This document shows positions 1 through 8,496 of a stretch of DNA of 64,000 bases, in pieces (the stretch's first letter is position 1; the number at the start of each line of letters is the position of its first letter). The stretch lies in NCBI GenBank assembly GCA_016197205.1, contig JACPWG010000101.1:17323-81322 (forward strand), written 5' to 3'. The notes below the pieces were generated by a model, which ran no database searches, was not told the origin of the DNA, and worked only from the letters and a program-made list of their open reading frames with translations. The stretch is from Planctomycetota bacterium. Its GTDB lineage: Bacteria > Planctomycetota > MHYJ01 > WSZJ01 > JACPWG01. Both the position numbers and the translations under genes were made by a program.

Positions 1-2144
1 CTGCGTACTCCCACTCCGCCTCCGTCGGGAATCGGAGTCTCGGCCGCGTCCACTGGTAGAAGGCCGCACCGTCGTCCCAGCTTACGTGCACAACCGGCTG
101 CTCGTCGCCGTTCAGGCTCTGCCACATTGCGGACCCGCTGTCGTGACTCGGCCTGAACCTGCGAAACTGCGCGTTCGTCACCTCGTACTTCGCGAGTCGG
201 AGTCTCGCTCTTCCTCGCTCTCCGGGCTCCCCATCTGGAATTTCCCCGCCAGCAAGAGGACGAGGACGATCCCCGTCTGGTCGTGCCGGTACTCCTCGTA
301 GCCTTGCGCATTCTTCCCCTTGAACGTGAGTCCACCGATGGAAACGCTCCCCGCTGCGGCTGCGCGTCGCGCGGCCTCCTCCTGCCCTCGCCGCTCGGCC
401 TCCACCTTCGCCTCCGCATCGAACCGCGCCTTCTCCCGCGCTGCCGCCGCCCGCGCAGCCTCGGCCCGCGCATCCTTCGCACGCGTCGCCCCCTCGCCCG
501 CCTTTGCGTCGCCCGGTTTCGCGGCCAGGGCCTCCGCGAACCGCGCGTCCGCTCCGTCGAAGTCGGCACGCGCCAGCGCATCCTCGGCCGCACGCATCGC
601 CGCTTGGTAGGTCGCTTCGGCGCGGGCGGCCGCCCGCGCCGCCTCGTCCACGACGGGAGCCGCCGGCGGGCCCGCGCCGGCGGCCGGCACCTTCGCGACC
701 GGTTCGGCGCCGGCAGAGCCGCCGGGGGGCCCGTGCCCGGACCTCCGGCCCCGCTGAGCTGCCAGGCCTCGATCCCCACCGCCAGCACTACCGCGGTCCC
801 GATGGCCGCGATCGCGGCTTTGCGGGATACCGAAAGACGACGCCCCGGCGAGGGCCCTCGCGCCGGCGTGGGCGACGGAGTGCCGCCGGAGCGGGTAGCG
901 TCGGCGACGCCCCCAGCCTGCACTGACGCTCCCGAAGCCGCGGCCGCCCCCGCGCCGCCGTCCGCGCGCGTCCCTCCGGGGCGCGGCGTCGCGTGCGGAC
1001 GCGGGCGGACCTCCGTACCGTACCCTTGCCCGTGCCCGTGTGTGGCGCGCACCGCGGCGAGGAGCGCCTCCAGCTCGTGCCGGAAGTCACGCGCCGAGGC
1101 GGGCCTCTCGCCGGGCTCCTTGGCCAGTGCCCGCAGGACCAGCGCCTCCAGCCCGGGCAGCTCGTCGTCCGTCACGCCCGCGCCGACAAACGGCGGCGGC
1201 GGACTGAGGAGGACTTTCATGGCGACCTGCCGCGCCGTCTCCCCCTCGAACGGCCGTCGCCCCGTCACGGCCTGATAGAGCACCACCCCCATCGAGAAGA
1301 GGTCCGAGCGTCCGTCGATCGTCCGCCCCTCGGCCTGCTCCGGGCTCATGTAGTGGAGCGTCCCCACCATCGCCCCGGTCGCCGTCAGGCTGGGCGCATC
1401 GTCTCCACCCGCCGCCCCGTCGTGGAGGACCTTCGCCACGCCGAAGTCGAGCACCTTCACTTCCGGGCGGCCCCCCTCACCCAGGGCGACCCTCAGATTC
1501 GCGGGCTTCAGGTCGCGGTGGACGATCCCCTTGCCGTGCGCGTATTCAAGCACCCGCAGGACCTGGATCGCGATGCGCGCCGCCTCGCGCGGCCGGAGGC
1601 GCGCGCTTCTCTTGAGCAGCGCGCCGAGAGTCTCACCCGCGCACAGGTCCATCACCAGGAAGAGCCGGCCTTCCCACTCCCCGACGTCGCGGATCTGCAC
1701 GAGGCCCGGGTGGACGAGCTGCATGAGGATCCGCGCCTCGCGGAAGAACCGCTCGCGAAGACTCGGGTCGCAGAGCAGCCCCGCATGGAGGGTCTTGAGC
1801 GCCTGGTCCTGGCCGAGGACGCGATGGCGGACCCGGTAGACCTCCCCGAAGCCGCCGCTGCCGAGAAGCTGGAGGACTTCGTACTTCCCTTCGATGACGG
1901 TCGCCAAGGCCAGTGCCCCCGGTGGGGTCGCGTGCACAGGCCCAGGTGCGGCTCCGGGCGGGTGCGGCGGGCTGCCTGCGCGCGCGGGGAACGGCGCGGG
2001 CGCGGATTTCGGGGCGTCGGCGGCGGGCGGGGCGGGGGACCCTTTCGCCCGCGGGACGGGGGTACGGCACTGCGGGCAGGCCGCGGCGTCAGCGGGCACG
2101 GGGCTCCGACAGACGACGCAGTCGACGCCTCCCCCAGCAGCCAT
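1..2144 (-). CDS. Ser/Thr protein kinase with FGE-sulfatase domain, frame-disrupted, 3' end outside window
   Basis: The start is an ATG preceded by an AAGGGGGG ribosome site. The N-terminus holds a zinc ribbon (CVVC...CPQC). The kinase domain follows with glycine loop GSGGFGEV, the ALK lysine, HRDLKPANL, DFG and SPEQ. A single membrane segment comes near residue 455, then an Ala/Arg-rich coiled stretch and the start of a formylglycine-generating-enzyme-like domain (FQMGSPESEE, KYEVTNAQF, PTEAEWEYA), a combination known from planctomycete and myxobacterial receptor-like kinases. The reading frame changes twice. Near 721-727 a six-C run (minus strand) looks one base short. Near 190-205 about 15 consensus residues are missing together with a frame change. 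No single ORF therefore covers the gene. It is either a pseudogene or carries assembly errors; the kinase part up to about 730 is intact. Confidence 0.8.
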   Translation of the reverse strand, partial: MAAGGGVDCVVCRSPVPADAAACPQCRTPVPRAKGSPAPPAADAPKSAPAPFPARAGSPPHPPGAAPGPVHATPPGALALATVIEGKYEVLQLLGSGGFGEVYRVRHRVLGQDQALKTLHAGLLCDPSLRERFFREARILMQLVHPGLVQIRDVGEWEGRLFLVMDLCAGETLGALLKRSARLRPREAARIAIQVLRVLEYAHGKGIVHRDLKPANLRVALGEGGRPEVKVLDFGVAKVLHDGAAGGDDAPSLTATGAMVGTLHYMSPEQAEGRTIDGRSDLFSMGVVLYQAVTGRRPFEGETARQVAMKVLLSPPPPFVGAGVTDDELPGLEALVLRALAKEPGERPASARDFRHELEALLAAVRATHGHGQGYGTEVRPRPHATPRPGGTRADGGAGAAAASGASVQAGGVADATRSGGTPSPTPARGPSPGRRLSVSRKAAIAAIGTAVVLAVGIEAWQLSGAGGPGTGPPAALPAPNRSRRCRPPARARRRLPSWTRRRGRPPAPKRPTKRRCVRPRMRWRVPTSTERTRGSRRPWPRNRATQRRARGRRVRRMRGPRLRGRRQRGRRRGSMRRRRWRPSGEGRRRPRDAQPQRGAFPSVDSRSRGRMRKATRSTGTTRRGSSSSSCWRGNSRWGARRARKSETPTREVRGDERAVSQVQAESRQRVRNVAEPERRRAAGCARKLGRRCGLLPVDAAETPIPDGGGVGVR

Positions 2145-2604
2145 CGAACACCCCCCTTGGCGTGGCGTCCGCGCCGAGCCTTGCAGGATCGACGGGCGCG
2201 TGGTCGTAGCGCGCGGCGAGTGCCGCAACCGGGCAAGTCGCGATTCTACCGCGCCGGGCCCGAGCGATGCAAGCTGCGGCACGCAGTGTCCGGAAAGCGA
2301 CCACTTCGCGGGGCCCAGCGTCACCTTTCCTCCCACGTAGCTTCGGCCGATCCGCCGCCTCGGCCGGGCCCGCTGGGTTCCGGACCGCCAAAAGCTCCTG
2401 GTGCGCGACAGATTACAACTATATCAACTGACACGGGTGATTTCAAGGGTCTGGGGCATGAGCCCTGCGACCGTCCGAGGTCGGGCGCGGCGACCACGCC
2501 GGCGAAAATCCGGTCTTGGGCGGGGCGGGGGCGGGTTTGGGCTTGCCTGCCCGCAGCCACCTGGCGTAGAATGTCGGGCAGGGAAAGTGGAAGGGACGGG
2601 GACC
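2145..2604. other. Intergenic region between divergent genes
   Basis: 460 bp without a convincing gene. Long open frames crossing it are GC-driven shadows. It includes an AT-richer patch near 2405-2445 and one promoter candidate described separately. Confidence 0.5.
2543..2572 (+). promoter_or_regulatory. Sigma-70-like promoter candidate
   Basis: TTGCCT, 18-bp spacer, TAGAAT; the -10 ends 32 bp before the ATG of the Rpn-like gene. Confidence 0.4.
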
Positions 2605-3747
2605 ATGAGGCAGAACCACGACGCCTTTTTCAAGACGCTGCTCAGGACGTTCTTCGCGGACTTCGTGAGGCTGTTCTTCCCCCGGAAAGCCGCCCGGATC
2701 GACTTCCGATTCGTGACTTTTCTCGACAAGGAGGTGCACACCGATCTCCCGCGCGGTCCGCAGCGCAGGCTGGATCTGCTGGCCGAGGTCCGAACGCGTG
2801 CCGGGAAGCGGGAGAGGATCCTGGTCCACGTGGAGATCGAAGCCCCGCCGCGCCAGGCGCCGGGGGAGCGGATGTTCCGGTATTTCGAGACCCTCGACTT
2901 GCGGCACCGGCGGCCCGTGTTCCCCATCGCGCTCGTGCTCGCGCGCGCGGGGCGCGGCGACGGGCTGGTGCGACGGGAACACGACACGATGGGCCTGGAT
3001 GAGGTCGTGTGCACTTTTCGGTTTTGGCAAGTCGCCCTCGGGTCGCTGCCGGGAAAGCGCTACGTCGGGAGACGAAATCCCCTGGCGCCCGCGCTCGCGG
3101 CGCTCATGGTCCCCGGTACGCCGCGTCGGAGAGAGTGGAAGCTCAGGTGCCTCCGAGCGATCGCCCGGGTGCGAGCGAACGACGCCCGACGGGCCCTGCT
3201 GCTCGACTGCGTGGAGACCTATCTGCCCCTGACGGCGAGGGAGCAGGCATCGATCGACCGCGCCATGAGGCGCCCGGAGAACAAGGAGATTCGGCAAATG
3301 AGAAAGCTGTGGTCCGAGCGATTCGCGGAAATGGCGGAGATGGCGAAAATGGTGAAAAGGGCGAAAAAGGCGCACAAGCGGGGCATCAAGCTCGGCGAGA
3401 GTCGGGGCATCAAGCTCGGCGAGAGCCGGGGCATCAAGCTCGGCGAGAGCCGGGGCATCAAGCTCGGCGAGAGCCGGGGCATCAAGCTTGGCGAGAGCCG
3501 GGGCATCAAGCTTGGCGAGAGCCGGGGCATCAAGCTTGGCGAGAGCCGGGGCATCAAGCTCGGCGAGAGTCGGGGCGAGAGACGCGCCAAGCGAGAGACC
3601 CTGCTCGCGCAAATGCGGGCGAAATTTGGTCCGCTCCCCCGCGGCGTGGCCCGGAAGGTCGCGGCGGTCGGCAACTCGCGTCGCCTGGATGCGCTGCTCC
3701 GGCGCGTGCTGACCGCCGCCTCGCCCGAGGAAATGGGACTCCGGTAG
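2605..3747 (+). CDS. Rpn/PD-(D/E)XK nuclease-family transposase-like protein with octapeptide repeats
   Basis: 380 residues from an ATG behind a GGGACGGGG ribosome site. The N-terminus (HDAFFKTLL, FVTFLDKEVH, RLDLLAEV, HVEIEAPP, FRYFETL) matches the Rpn/recombination-promoting nuclease superfamily: a D...ExE-type PD-(D/E)XK core in RLDLLAEV/VHVEIEA is visible. After a helical stretch rich in Met, Ala and Lys comes an eight-fold perfect repeat GIKLGESR (about residues 260-323), then a C-terminal DUF4351-like tail (LLAQMRAKFGPLP). Such proteins usually occur as dispersed multi-copy families and are linked to recombination or mobile DNA. The exact repeat number may vary between strains. No transposon ends are seen around it. 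Confidence 0.75.
   Translation: MRQNHDAFFKTLLRTFFADFVRLFFPRKAARIDFRFVTFLDKEVHTDLPRGPQRRLDLLAEVRTRAGKRERILVHVEIEAPPRQAPGERMFRYFETLDLRHRRPVFPIALVLARAGRGDGLVRREHDTMGLDEVVCTFRFWQVALGSLPGKRYVGRRNPLAPALAALMVPGTPRRREWKLRCLRAIARVRANDARRALLLDCVETYLPLTAREQASIDRAMRRPENKEIRQMRKLWSERFAEMAEMAKMVKRAKKAHKRGIKLGESRGIKLGESRGIKLGESRGIKLGESRGIKLGESRGIKLGESRGIKLGESRGIKLGESRGERRAKRETLLAQMRAKFGPLPRGVARKVAAVGNSRRLDALLRRVLTAASPEEMGLR
3382..3573 (+). repeat. Eight tandem 24-bp coding repeats (GIKLGESR)x8
   Basis: Eight consecutive 24-bp units encode the same octapeptide. Units differ only by synonymous changes (ctc/ctt for Leu, agt/agc for Ser), so the peptide is kept while the DNA drifts slightly. Confidence 0.95.
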
Positions 3748-3831
3748 GGCACTCTGCCGAGCCGATCGCGGCCGTTGTGTCAGGTGAAGTCACAGGCGCG
3801 GTCGACCACGACTGGCCACAGCGCGTGTTCT

Positions 3832-5151
3832 TCATTTCGCCAACTGCCGCAGCAGCGTACGCAGCCGCTCGTCCACGGGGTGCTCGCGCAGCCCCTCCTT
3901 GAGCGCCTCCCACGCCTTGTCCGCCGAACCGGCCTTCCCCCACGCCTCCGCACGAGCGTGGAGCACGACGACGGTTCGGTCCCCGCGCCGCACCGCCTCG
4001 TCCCATGCCGCGGCAGCCGCGGCCCAGCGCCCTCCCGCCGCCTCGAACTGGGCCAGTGCGACGCAGGCGCCCGGATCCGCCGCCCCCGCCTCCATCGCCT
4101 GGGCGAAGTGCCGGCGCGCCCCTTCCGCCTCCCCGGCGCGAGAGGCAACCTGCGCCAGCACCAGCGCCGCGCGCGCATGCCGCGGCGACGCGGCCAAAGC
4201 CCGCTCAAAGGCCTCGCGCGCGGACAAAGTCTCTCCGGCCTCGAGCCGCGCGTTCCCTAGCCGATACCAGTCCTCCGCGCCGATCCCTTCCCCGCCGGGC
4301 GTGAGGGCAAGCATCCGCGCGTAGGCCGCCGCCGCTTCGCGCGGCATCTGCTCGCGCAAATAGAGATCGCCCAACAAACGCGCCCCGTCCGCAGACGAAC
4401 CGGGGCCGCCGGGGCCGGTCCCGCCGCGCTCCACGCCCGCGCTTCGAAGCCGTTCGGCCGCCTCCAGGTCGTCGATGGCATCCCCATACCGCCCCGCCGC
4501 CACTTCCGCCTGTCCGAGCGCGACGCGATACCGCACCTCGAGCGGATGCCGCCGTGCAAGCATCCGGTAGACCTCCGCGGCCTCCGCCGGCCGCCCGGCT
4601 CGCGCAAGCGCGTAGGCCAGCAGCTCCCGCCCTTCGGTCGAGTCGGCGTGGGCCGCCAGGTGCCGCGTCGCCGCCAGCTCCGCCGGACGCCAGTCCTCCA
4701 GCCGCACGAAGAGCCGGGCGATCGTAAGCTCGTCCTCCCCTGCCGGCTCCAGCGCCGCGGCCTGCGCCAGGCTCCCGATCGCCTCGTCGTAGCGCGCGAG
4801 CGCGGTCAGCGCGTGCGCGACCGCTCGATGCACCTCGGCAGAGCCGGCTTTCAAGTCGAGCCCCCGACGATACGCCTCGACCGCCGCCTCCCAGTGCTTC
4901 AGGTGCAGGCGACAGTCCCCCAGCTCCACGAAGAGCCGCCCCGCCCGCTCGTCCCGCTCCTGCGCAAGGGCCTTTTCCAAATGCGACGCCGCCTCCGCGT
5001 AGCGACCCTGCCGGTACGCCTGGTCGCCGAGCCCCGCGTCGTCCTCGGCGCCGGCCGTGCCACAACAAAGAGCAAGTGCCAGCACGGTCGCCGGCAGCCC
5101 AGGCCGCGACCCGCGTGTTCGCCGGCCGGCTCCGTGGTTTGCGATGGCCAC
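3832..5151 (-). CDS. TPR protein, last gene of the TonB2-type cluster
   Basis: About 439 residues with a secretion signal (LPATVLALALCCGTAGA followed by EDD) and repeated TPR units (for example GDQAYRQGRYAEAASHLEKAL, RLGNARLEAGETLSAREAFERAL) through the whole length. The GTG start at 5151 lies immediately after the tonB stop, which implies translational coupling; the longer open frame overlaps tonB. In Vibrio-type TonB2 loci and their marine relatives a periplasmic TPR protein closes the ttpC-exbB-exbD-tonB operon and is needed for transport. The same job is inferred here from order and signal peptide. The substrate is not evident from the sequence. Confidence 0.8.
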   Translation of the reverse strand: MAIANHGAGRRTRGSRPGLPATVLALALCCGTAGAEDDAGLGDQAYRQGRYAEAASHLEKALAQERDERAGRLFVELGDCRLHLKHWEAAVEAYRRGLDLKAGSAEVHRAVAHALTALARYDEAIGSLAQAAALEPAGEDELTIARLFVRLEDWRPAELAATRHLAAHADSTEGRELLAYALARAGRPAEAAEVYRMLARRHPLEVRYRVALGQAEVAAGRYGDAIDDLEAAERLRSAGVERGGTGPGGPGSSADGARLLGDLYLREQMPREAAAAYARMLALTPGGEGIGAEDWYRLGNARLEAGETLSAREAFERALAASPRHARAALVLAQVASRAGEAEGARRHFAQAMEAGAADPGACVALAQFEAAGGRWAAAAAAWDEAVRRGDRTVVVLHARAEAWGKAGSADKAWEALKEGLREHPVDERLRTLLRQLAK

Positions 5152-5152
5152 G

Positions 5153-5899
5153 TCACTCCACCAATTGGAAACGCACGCGTTGCAGCACCGTGCAGGCGAC
5201 GCCGCGGCCGCCCGCGCGTGCCGGCTCGAAGCGCCAACCCTCGACGGCCGCGCGCGCCAGCTCGCCGAAGCGCGGGTCCCCGTCGACGCGTTCCACGCTC
5301 GCCTGCCGCACGGCCCCATCCTCCGCCACGACGATCCGGACCGTCACCACGCCCTCGAGTCGCTGCGTGCGTCCCCACTGCGGATAAGGAGGCAGCGGCG
5401 CCACCAGCCGCTGGGGGCCGCGGTCCACCCCCTGACTCGGGTACACACCTGAGCCCGTCCCGCCGGGGACCCCACCGGGCCCGCCTCCGGCGCCTGCGAT
5501 CGCACCTCCTCCGACCACGCCCTCGGTCGAGCCGCCCCCGCCCCCGATCGGCACCCGGACCGCCAGGCCAGTGCCCACGCCCGTGGGGCTCGGCTCAAAC
5601 CATGCCGCGGGCCCGTTCCGAGGCTCGAAAGGTTCGCGGGCAGGCTCGAGCGCAGTCGCCCCGGCTCCCTCCGGCGGCGGGCTCGCGGTGGTCGGCGCGC
5701 TCAGCACCGCGGTCACGACCTCGGCCGTCCGGCGCTCGTCGCCGCGCGGCCGGGGCACAGGCGCAAAAAAAAGCTCTCGAACGACCAGCGCGGGTCGGCC
5801 CGCCGACCGCGAAGCCGGTGCATGGCTCCAGGCGAGAAGCAAGAAGATCCCGCCATTGACCGCCGCGGCGGCCGCGCCGAGGACGAACGCACCCCTCAC
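5153..5899 (-). CDS. tonB: TonB-family energy transducer
   Basis: 248 residues: a short cytoplasmic start, one transmembrane segment (FVLGAAAAAVNGGIFLLLAW), a Pro/Gly-rich periplasmic spacer with runs such as IGGGGG and GGGPGGVPGG, and a C-terminal TonB domain (PLPPYPQWGRTQRLEG, VTVRIVVAEDGAV, AAVEGWRFEPA). TonB spans the periplasm and transmits ExbB/ExbD proton-motor energy to outer-membrane transporters, so a Gram-negative envelope is implied. The GTG start overlaps the exbD stop by four bases (GTGA). No TonB-dependent receptor is in the window. Confidence 0.88.
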   Translation of the reverse strand: MRGAFVLGAAAAAVNGGIFLLLAWSHAPASRSAGRPALVVRELFFAPVPRPRGDERRTAEVVTAVLSAPTTASPPPEGAGATALEPAREPFEPRNGPAAWFEPSPTGVGTGLAVRVPIGGGGGSTEGVVGGGAIAGAGGGPGGVPGGTGSGVYPSQGVDRGPQRLVAPLPPYPQWGRTQRLEGVVTVRIVVAEDGAVRQASVERVDGDPRFGELARAAVEGWRFEPARAGGRGVACTVLQRVRFQLVE

Positions 5900-6312
5900 T
5901 CCTCCTCCTTCCGCGCCGCGATGGCGATCCGGCGCGCGCCGCCGAGCTGCGCCTCGTCCAGGATCCCCACCAGCACGCCGGCCGGCGTCCGTCGGTCCGC
6001 CACGAGCACCACGCCCAGCTCCGGCCGCCGCGCGAGTCGCTCCTCGACGAGGCCGCGCAGCGACAACCAGTCGACCCGACGCCCCTCGAAGGACAACTCC
6101 CCCTCGGGCCCGACTCCGAGCAGGACCGCTTCCGGGTCCACCGCACCGACGCTCGTCGCGAGCGGTCGTTGGACCTCGAGGCCGGTTTCACGCACCGGCG
6201 TCGCCGTGCTCAAGAGGAAAATCAGGAGGACCATCATGATGTCGATGAGCGAAAGGATGATGACCTCCGGCTGTCCGCGTCCCCGCCGGCGCAGGCTCGA
6301 GAGGTCAATCAT
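5896..6312 (-). CDS. exbD: ExbD/TolR-family biopolymer transport protein
   Basis: 138 residues. The N-terminal membrane segment IILSLIDIMMVLLIFLLS carries the conserved Asp of the family (SLIDIMMVLLIF), which takes part in proton translocation. The periplasmic part (LRGLVEERLARRPELGVVLVADR, GILDEAQLGGARRIAIA) is typical of ExbD/TolR. The ATG at 6312 lies inside the end of the preceding exbB, so the genes overlap by eight bases and are probably translationally coupled. Confidence 0.9.
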   Translation of the reverse strand: MIDLSSLRRRGRGQPEVIILSLIDIMMVLLIFLLSTATPVRETGLEVQRPLATSVGAVDPEAVLLGVGPEGELSFEGRRVDWLSLRGLVEERLARRPELGVVLVADRRTPAGVLVGILDEAQLGGARRIAIAARKEEE

Positions 6313-7051
6313 GGCGAACCCCCTGCAGCGCGAGGACGATCCGCCGCTGAAGCGCGGAGAGGCAGCCCTGGGCCAACAGCACTTCACCGACCCGCGCCTC
6401 CCGCTCCCGCGCCAACGCGAGGCAGCGTTCCACGTCCGCGGGGCGCACGTAGCCGAGGCGCGCGGCCAGCTCGCCGAAGCGTCCACCCGACCCGGCGCCC
6501 GCCCGCTCCCGCGCCCCCTCCCCGGGCAGGACCCGCGCCAGCCGTCGCAACAGCAGTTCCTCCTCCAAGCCCGCGCGCCGCAGCCGCGCCGCAAGGACCT
6601 GGTGCAGCAGCAGGGCGGGCAGCGCGGTCGCCAGGCCGGCCTCGGTCGCAAACAGGGCTTCGCGAATGCCGCCCGCGAGCAAGCGGGGGTCCCCCATGCC
6701 GCCAAGCTGGATGATGCCGAAGGTCCCGATCATCCCCGAGACGGTGCCGAGCAGGCCGAGCAGAGGCAGGATTCCCACGAGGACGCCGAGGAAGCGCAGG
6801 TCCTGGCCGAGGCCCGCCAGGTCGTCCGCGGCGAGCTCGAGCGTCGCCGTGGAGCGCCCGCGCACCGACGTCGCGGCGGAGGGCGCGGAACCGGCCGGGG
6901 ATTCTTCGAACAACCCCCGCGTGGCCCGCAGGTCGCACGTGAGGCGTCGCATGCGCAGGCCGGCGGCGAGCGCGAGCCACCAGGCCGCGACCGAGGCGAC
7001 GGCGATCGGCGCCATGACGACGCCTCCCGCCTCGAACAGCTCGCTCAACAC
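6305..7051 (-). CDS. exbB: ExbB/TolQ/MotA proton-channel protein with C-terminal MshEN-like extension
   Basis: 248 residues. Membrane segments and the MotA/TolQ/ExbB signature (LPLLGLLGTVSGMIGTF, GGIREALFATEAGLATALPALLLH) identify the stator channel that works with ExbD. The GTG start overlaps the stop of the upstream ExbB gene. After the channel domain come about 60 additional residues (FGELAARLGYVRPADVERCLALA, RVGEVLLAQGCLSALQRRI) that resemble the MshEN/type-II-secretion-ATPase N-domain helical repeat. The same kind of module sits at the N-terminus of the kinase at 23240-24397. The extension is unusual for ExbB. Its role, possibly ligand or partner sensing, is inference. Confidence 0.85.
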   Translation of the reverse strand: MLSELFEAGGVVMAPIAVASVAAWWLALAAGLRMRRLTCDLRATRGLFEESPAGSAPSAATSVRGRSTATLELAADDLAGLGQDLRFLGVLVGILPLLGLLGTVSGMIGTFGIIQLGGMGDPRLLAGGIREALFATEAGLATALPALLLHQVLAARLRRAGLEEELLLRRLARVLPGEGARERAGAGSGGRFGELAARLGYVRPADVERCLALAREREARVGEVLLAQGCLSALQRRIVLALQGVRHD

Positions 7052-8496
7052 GCGCCGCCTCCCGGCCCACCGCCTGCGCAGAGGATATTCACAAGCGTCG
7101 TGGCGTGACGCTGGGCGTCGGCCAGGATCCGGTCCACGCGCCCGGAGAACCAACTGTGAAAAAGCAGGAGCGGGATGGCGAGCACGAGCCCGGTCGCCGT
7201 CGCGACGAGCGCCTCCGAAATGCCGCCCGCCATGATGCCCGGGTCGCCGCTGCCGAAAAGCCGGATCATGTCGAACGTCGTGATCATCCCGGTCACGGTC
7301 CCCAACAGACCGAGCATCGGGGAGACGCCCGCGAAAACCGCGAGGAGCGGCAGGAACCGTTCGAGCGCGGGCAGCTCCTGGAGCATCGCCTCCTGCACCG
7401 CGTCTTCCATGCGGACGCGACCGCCGGCGTGCGACCGAAGCGCCGCGGCGAGCGCCCGCATCGGAGTCCCGCGCCCCGCCGCCGCGAGGCCCGCGGCCGC
7501 GGCCGCGTCCCGCGCGCGGCAGCGGTCGAGCACGGCGCGCACCGCCGCATCCGAGGACGCGCAGAGCACGGACAACGTGAAGGCGCGTTCGAGCACGATG
7601 AGCATCGAGAGCAGCGCGAGGCACGCCAGCGGGTACATGACGAGGCCGCCGGCCTTGAACGTCTGCGCCAGCGTCCGCCCACCGCCGCGCCGGTCCGGCG
7701 GGAGTCGCTGCGTCACGTCGACGGGGAGCACAAACGGGAAAGCGGTCGCAGCCGACGACGGTCCGGCCGTCGCATCCACCGCCGTGCGCACCTGGTCGAT
7801 CGCCCAAGCGGGGAGGGACTCGTTCCAGCGATAGCCCGCGCCGCCCGAGGGCGGGGCGAAGACCTCCCCCACGGCGCCGGAGGCGCGACCGACGTAGGCG
7901 TGGAACACCATGCCGACACGGAGGACGCGCATCTCCTCCAGGGCGCCGTCCGCGTTCCGGACCTGCTGGACGAAGCGACCGGCGGTATGGGCCTCTTCGA
8001 GGAGCGACTCCGCGGCCCGCAAGAGCGGCGCCAGGTCGAACGTCGCGTCCGCGGGCCCGTCAAGGGTCTTGCGCGCGGCGTCAAGCTGCGACCGTTGTTC
8101 CGCGCGCGCCTCGGACGGCGGCAACGCCCCGACGAGGTCCCCGAGCTTGAGGCGCGCCTCGCCGGCGGAGCGGTGAAGCACTGCCCACTCTTCACGGGCC
8201 GCTCCCCGCGTCGTGCGCGCCGCGGCCCAGTCGGCACGCGAAGCTTCCAGTTCCTTCGTCTTGCGGGCGAGGGAGCGCGTCCGTTCGGCCAGCTCGTCCG
8301 CAAGCTGCCCCGCGACCGACCTGGCCTCCGCGAGCTCGGCCTCCTGCGCCGCGTCCTCCTTGTGGATGCGCGCCTGTTCGGAGGCCAGCTCGCGCCGGGC
8401 ATCCTCCACCACCCGCTGGAGGGCGTCGCCGGGCGGCACGCCGTCCGCCGGGAGCAGCAAGATGCACGCGAGGAGGCAGGCAAAAACCGCGCTCAT
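7045..8496 (-). CDS. TtpC-like MotA/TolQ/ExbB protein with periplasmic coiled coil
   Basis: 483 residues. A signal peptide (MSAVFACLLACILLLPADG) is followed by a long coiled coil (DALQRVVEDARRELASEQ to about residue 140), a middle domain, then the channel domain with LLGLLGTVTGMITTFDMI and GGISEALVATATGLVLAIPLLLFH. This architecture matches TtpC, the extra ExbB-like component of Vibrio TonB2 systems, which is larger than classical ExbB (about 240 residues). The ATG overlaps the DUF3450 stop (ATGA) and its own stop lies inside the start of the next exbB. It probably couples the ExbB-ExbD motor to periplasmic partners. Confidence 0.85.
   Translation of the reverse strand: MSAVFACLLACILLLPADGVPPGDALQRVVEDARRELASEQARIHKEDAAQEAELAEARSVAGQLADELAERTRSLARKTKELEASRADWAAARTTRGAAREEWAVLHRSAGEARLKLGDLVGALPPSEARAEQRSQLDAARKTLDGPADATFDLAPLLRAAESLLEEAHTAGRFVQQVRNADGALEEMRVLRVGMVFHAYVGRASGAVGEVFAPPSGGAGYRWNESLPAWAIDQVRTAVDATAGPSSAATAFPFVLPVDVTQRLPPDRRGGGRTLAQTFKAGGLVMYPLACLALLSMLIVLERAFTLSVLCASSDAAVRAVLDRCRARDAAAAAGLAAAGRGTPMRALAAALRSHAGGRVRMEDAVQEAMLQELPALERFLPLLAVFAGVSPMLGLLGTVTGMITTFDMIRLFGSGDPGIMAGGISEALVATATGLVLAIPLLLFHSWFSGRVDRILADAQRHATTLVNILCAGGGPGGGAC

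Noticed and set aside
715..735. Programmed ribosomal frameshift in the kinase
   Set aside because: No slippery heptamer with downstream structure was recognised, and a second frame change occurs later. Indel or error is likelier.
993..3002. 669-codon plus-strand ORF
   Set aside because: It lies antisense to a clear kinase with ordered motifs; composition is Arg/Pro-rich with no domain. GC-driven shadow.
3382..3573. CRISPR-like or satellite array
   Set aside because: Units are contiguous 24-bp coding repeats with silent drift and no spacers.
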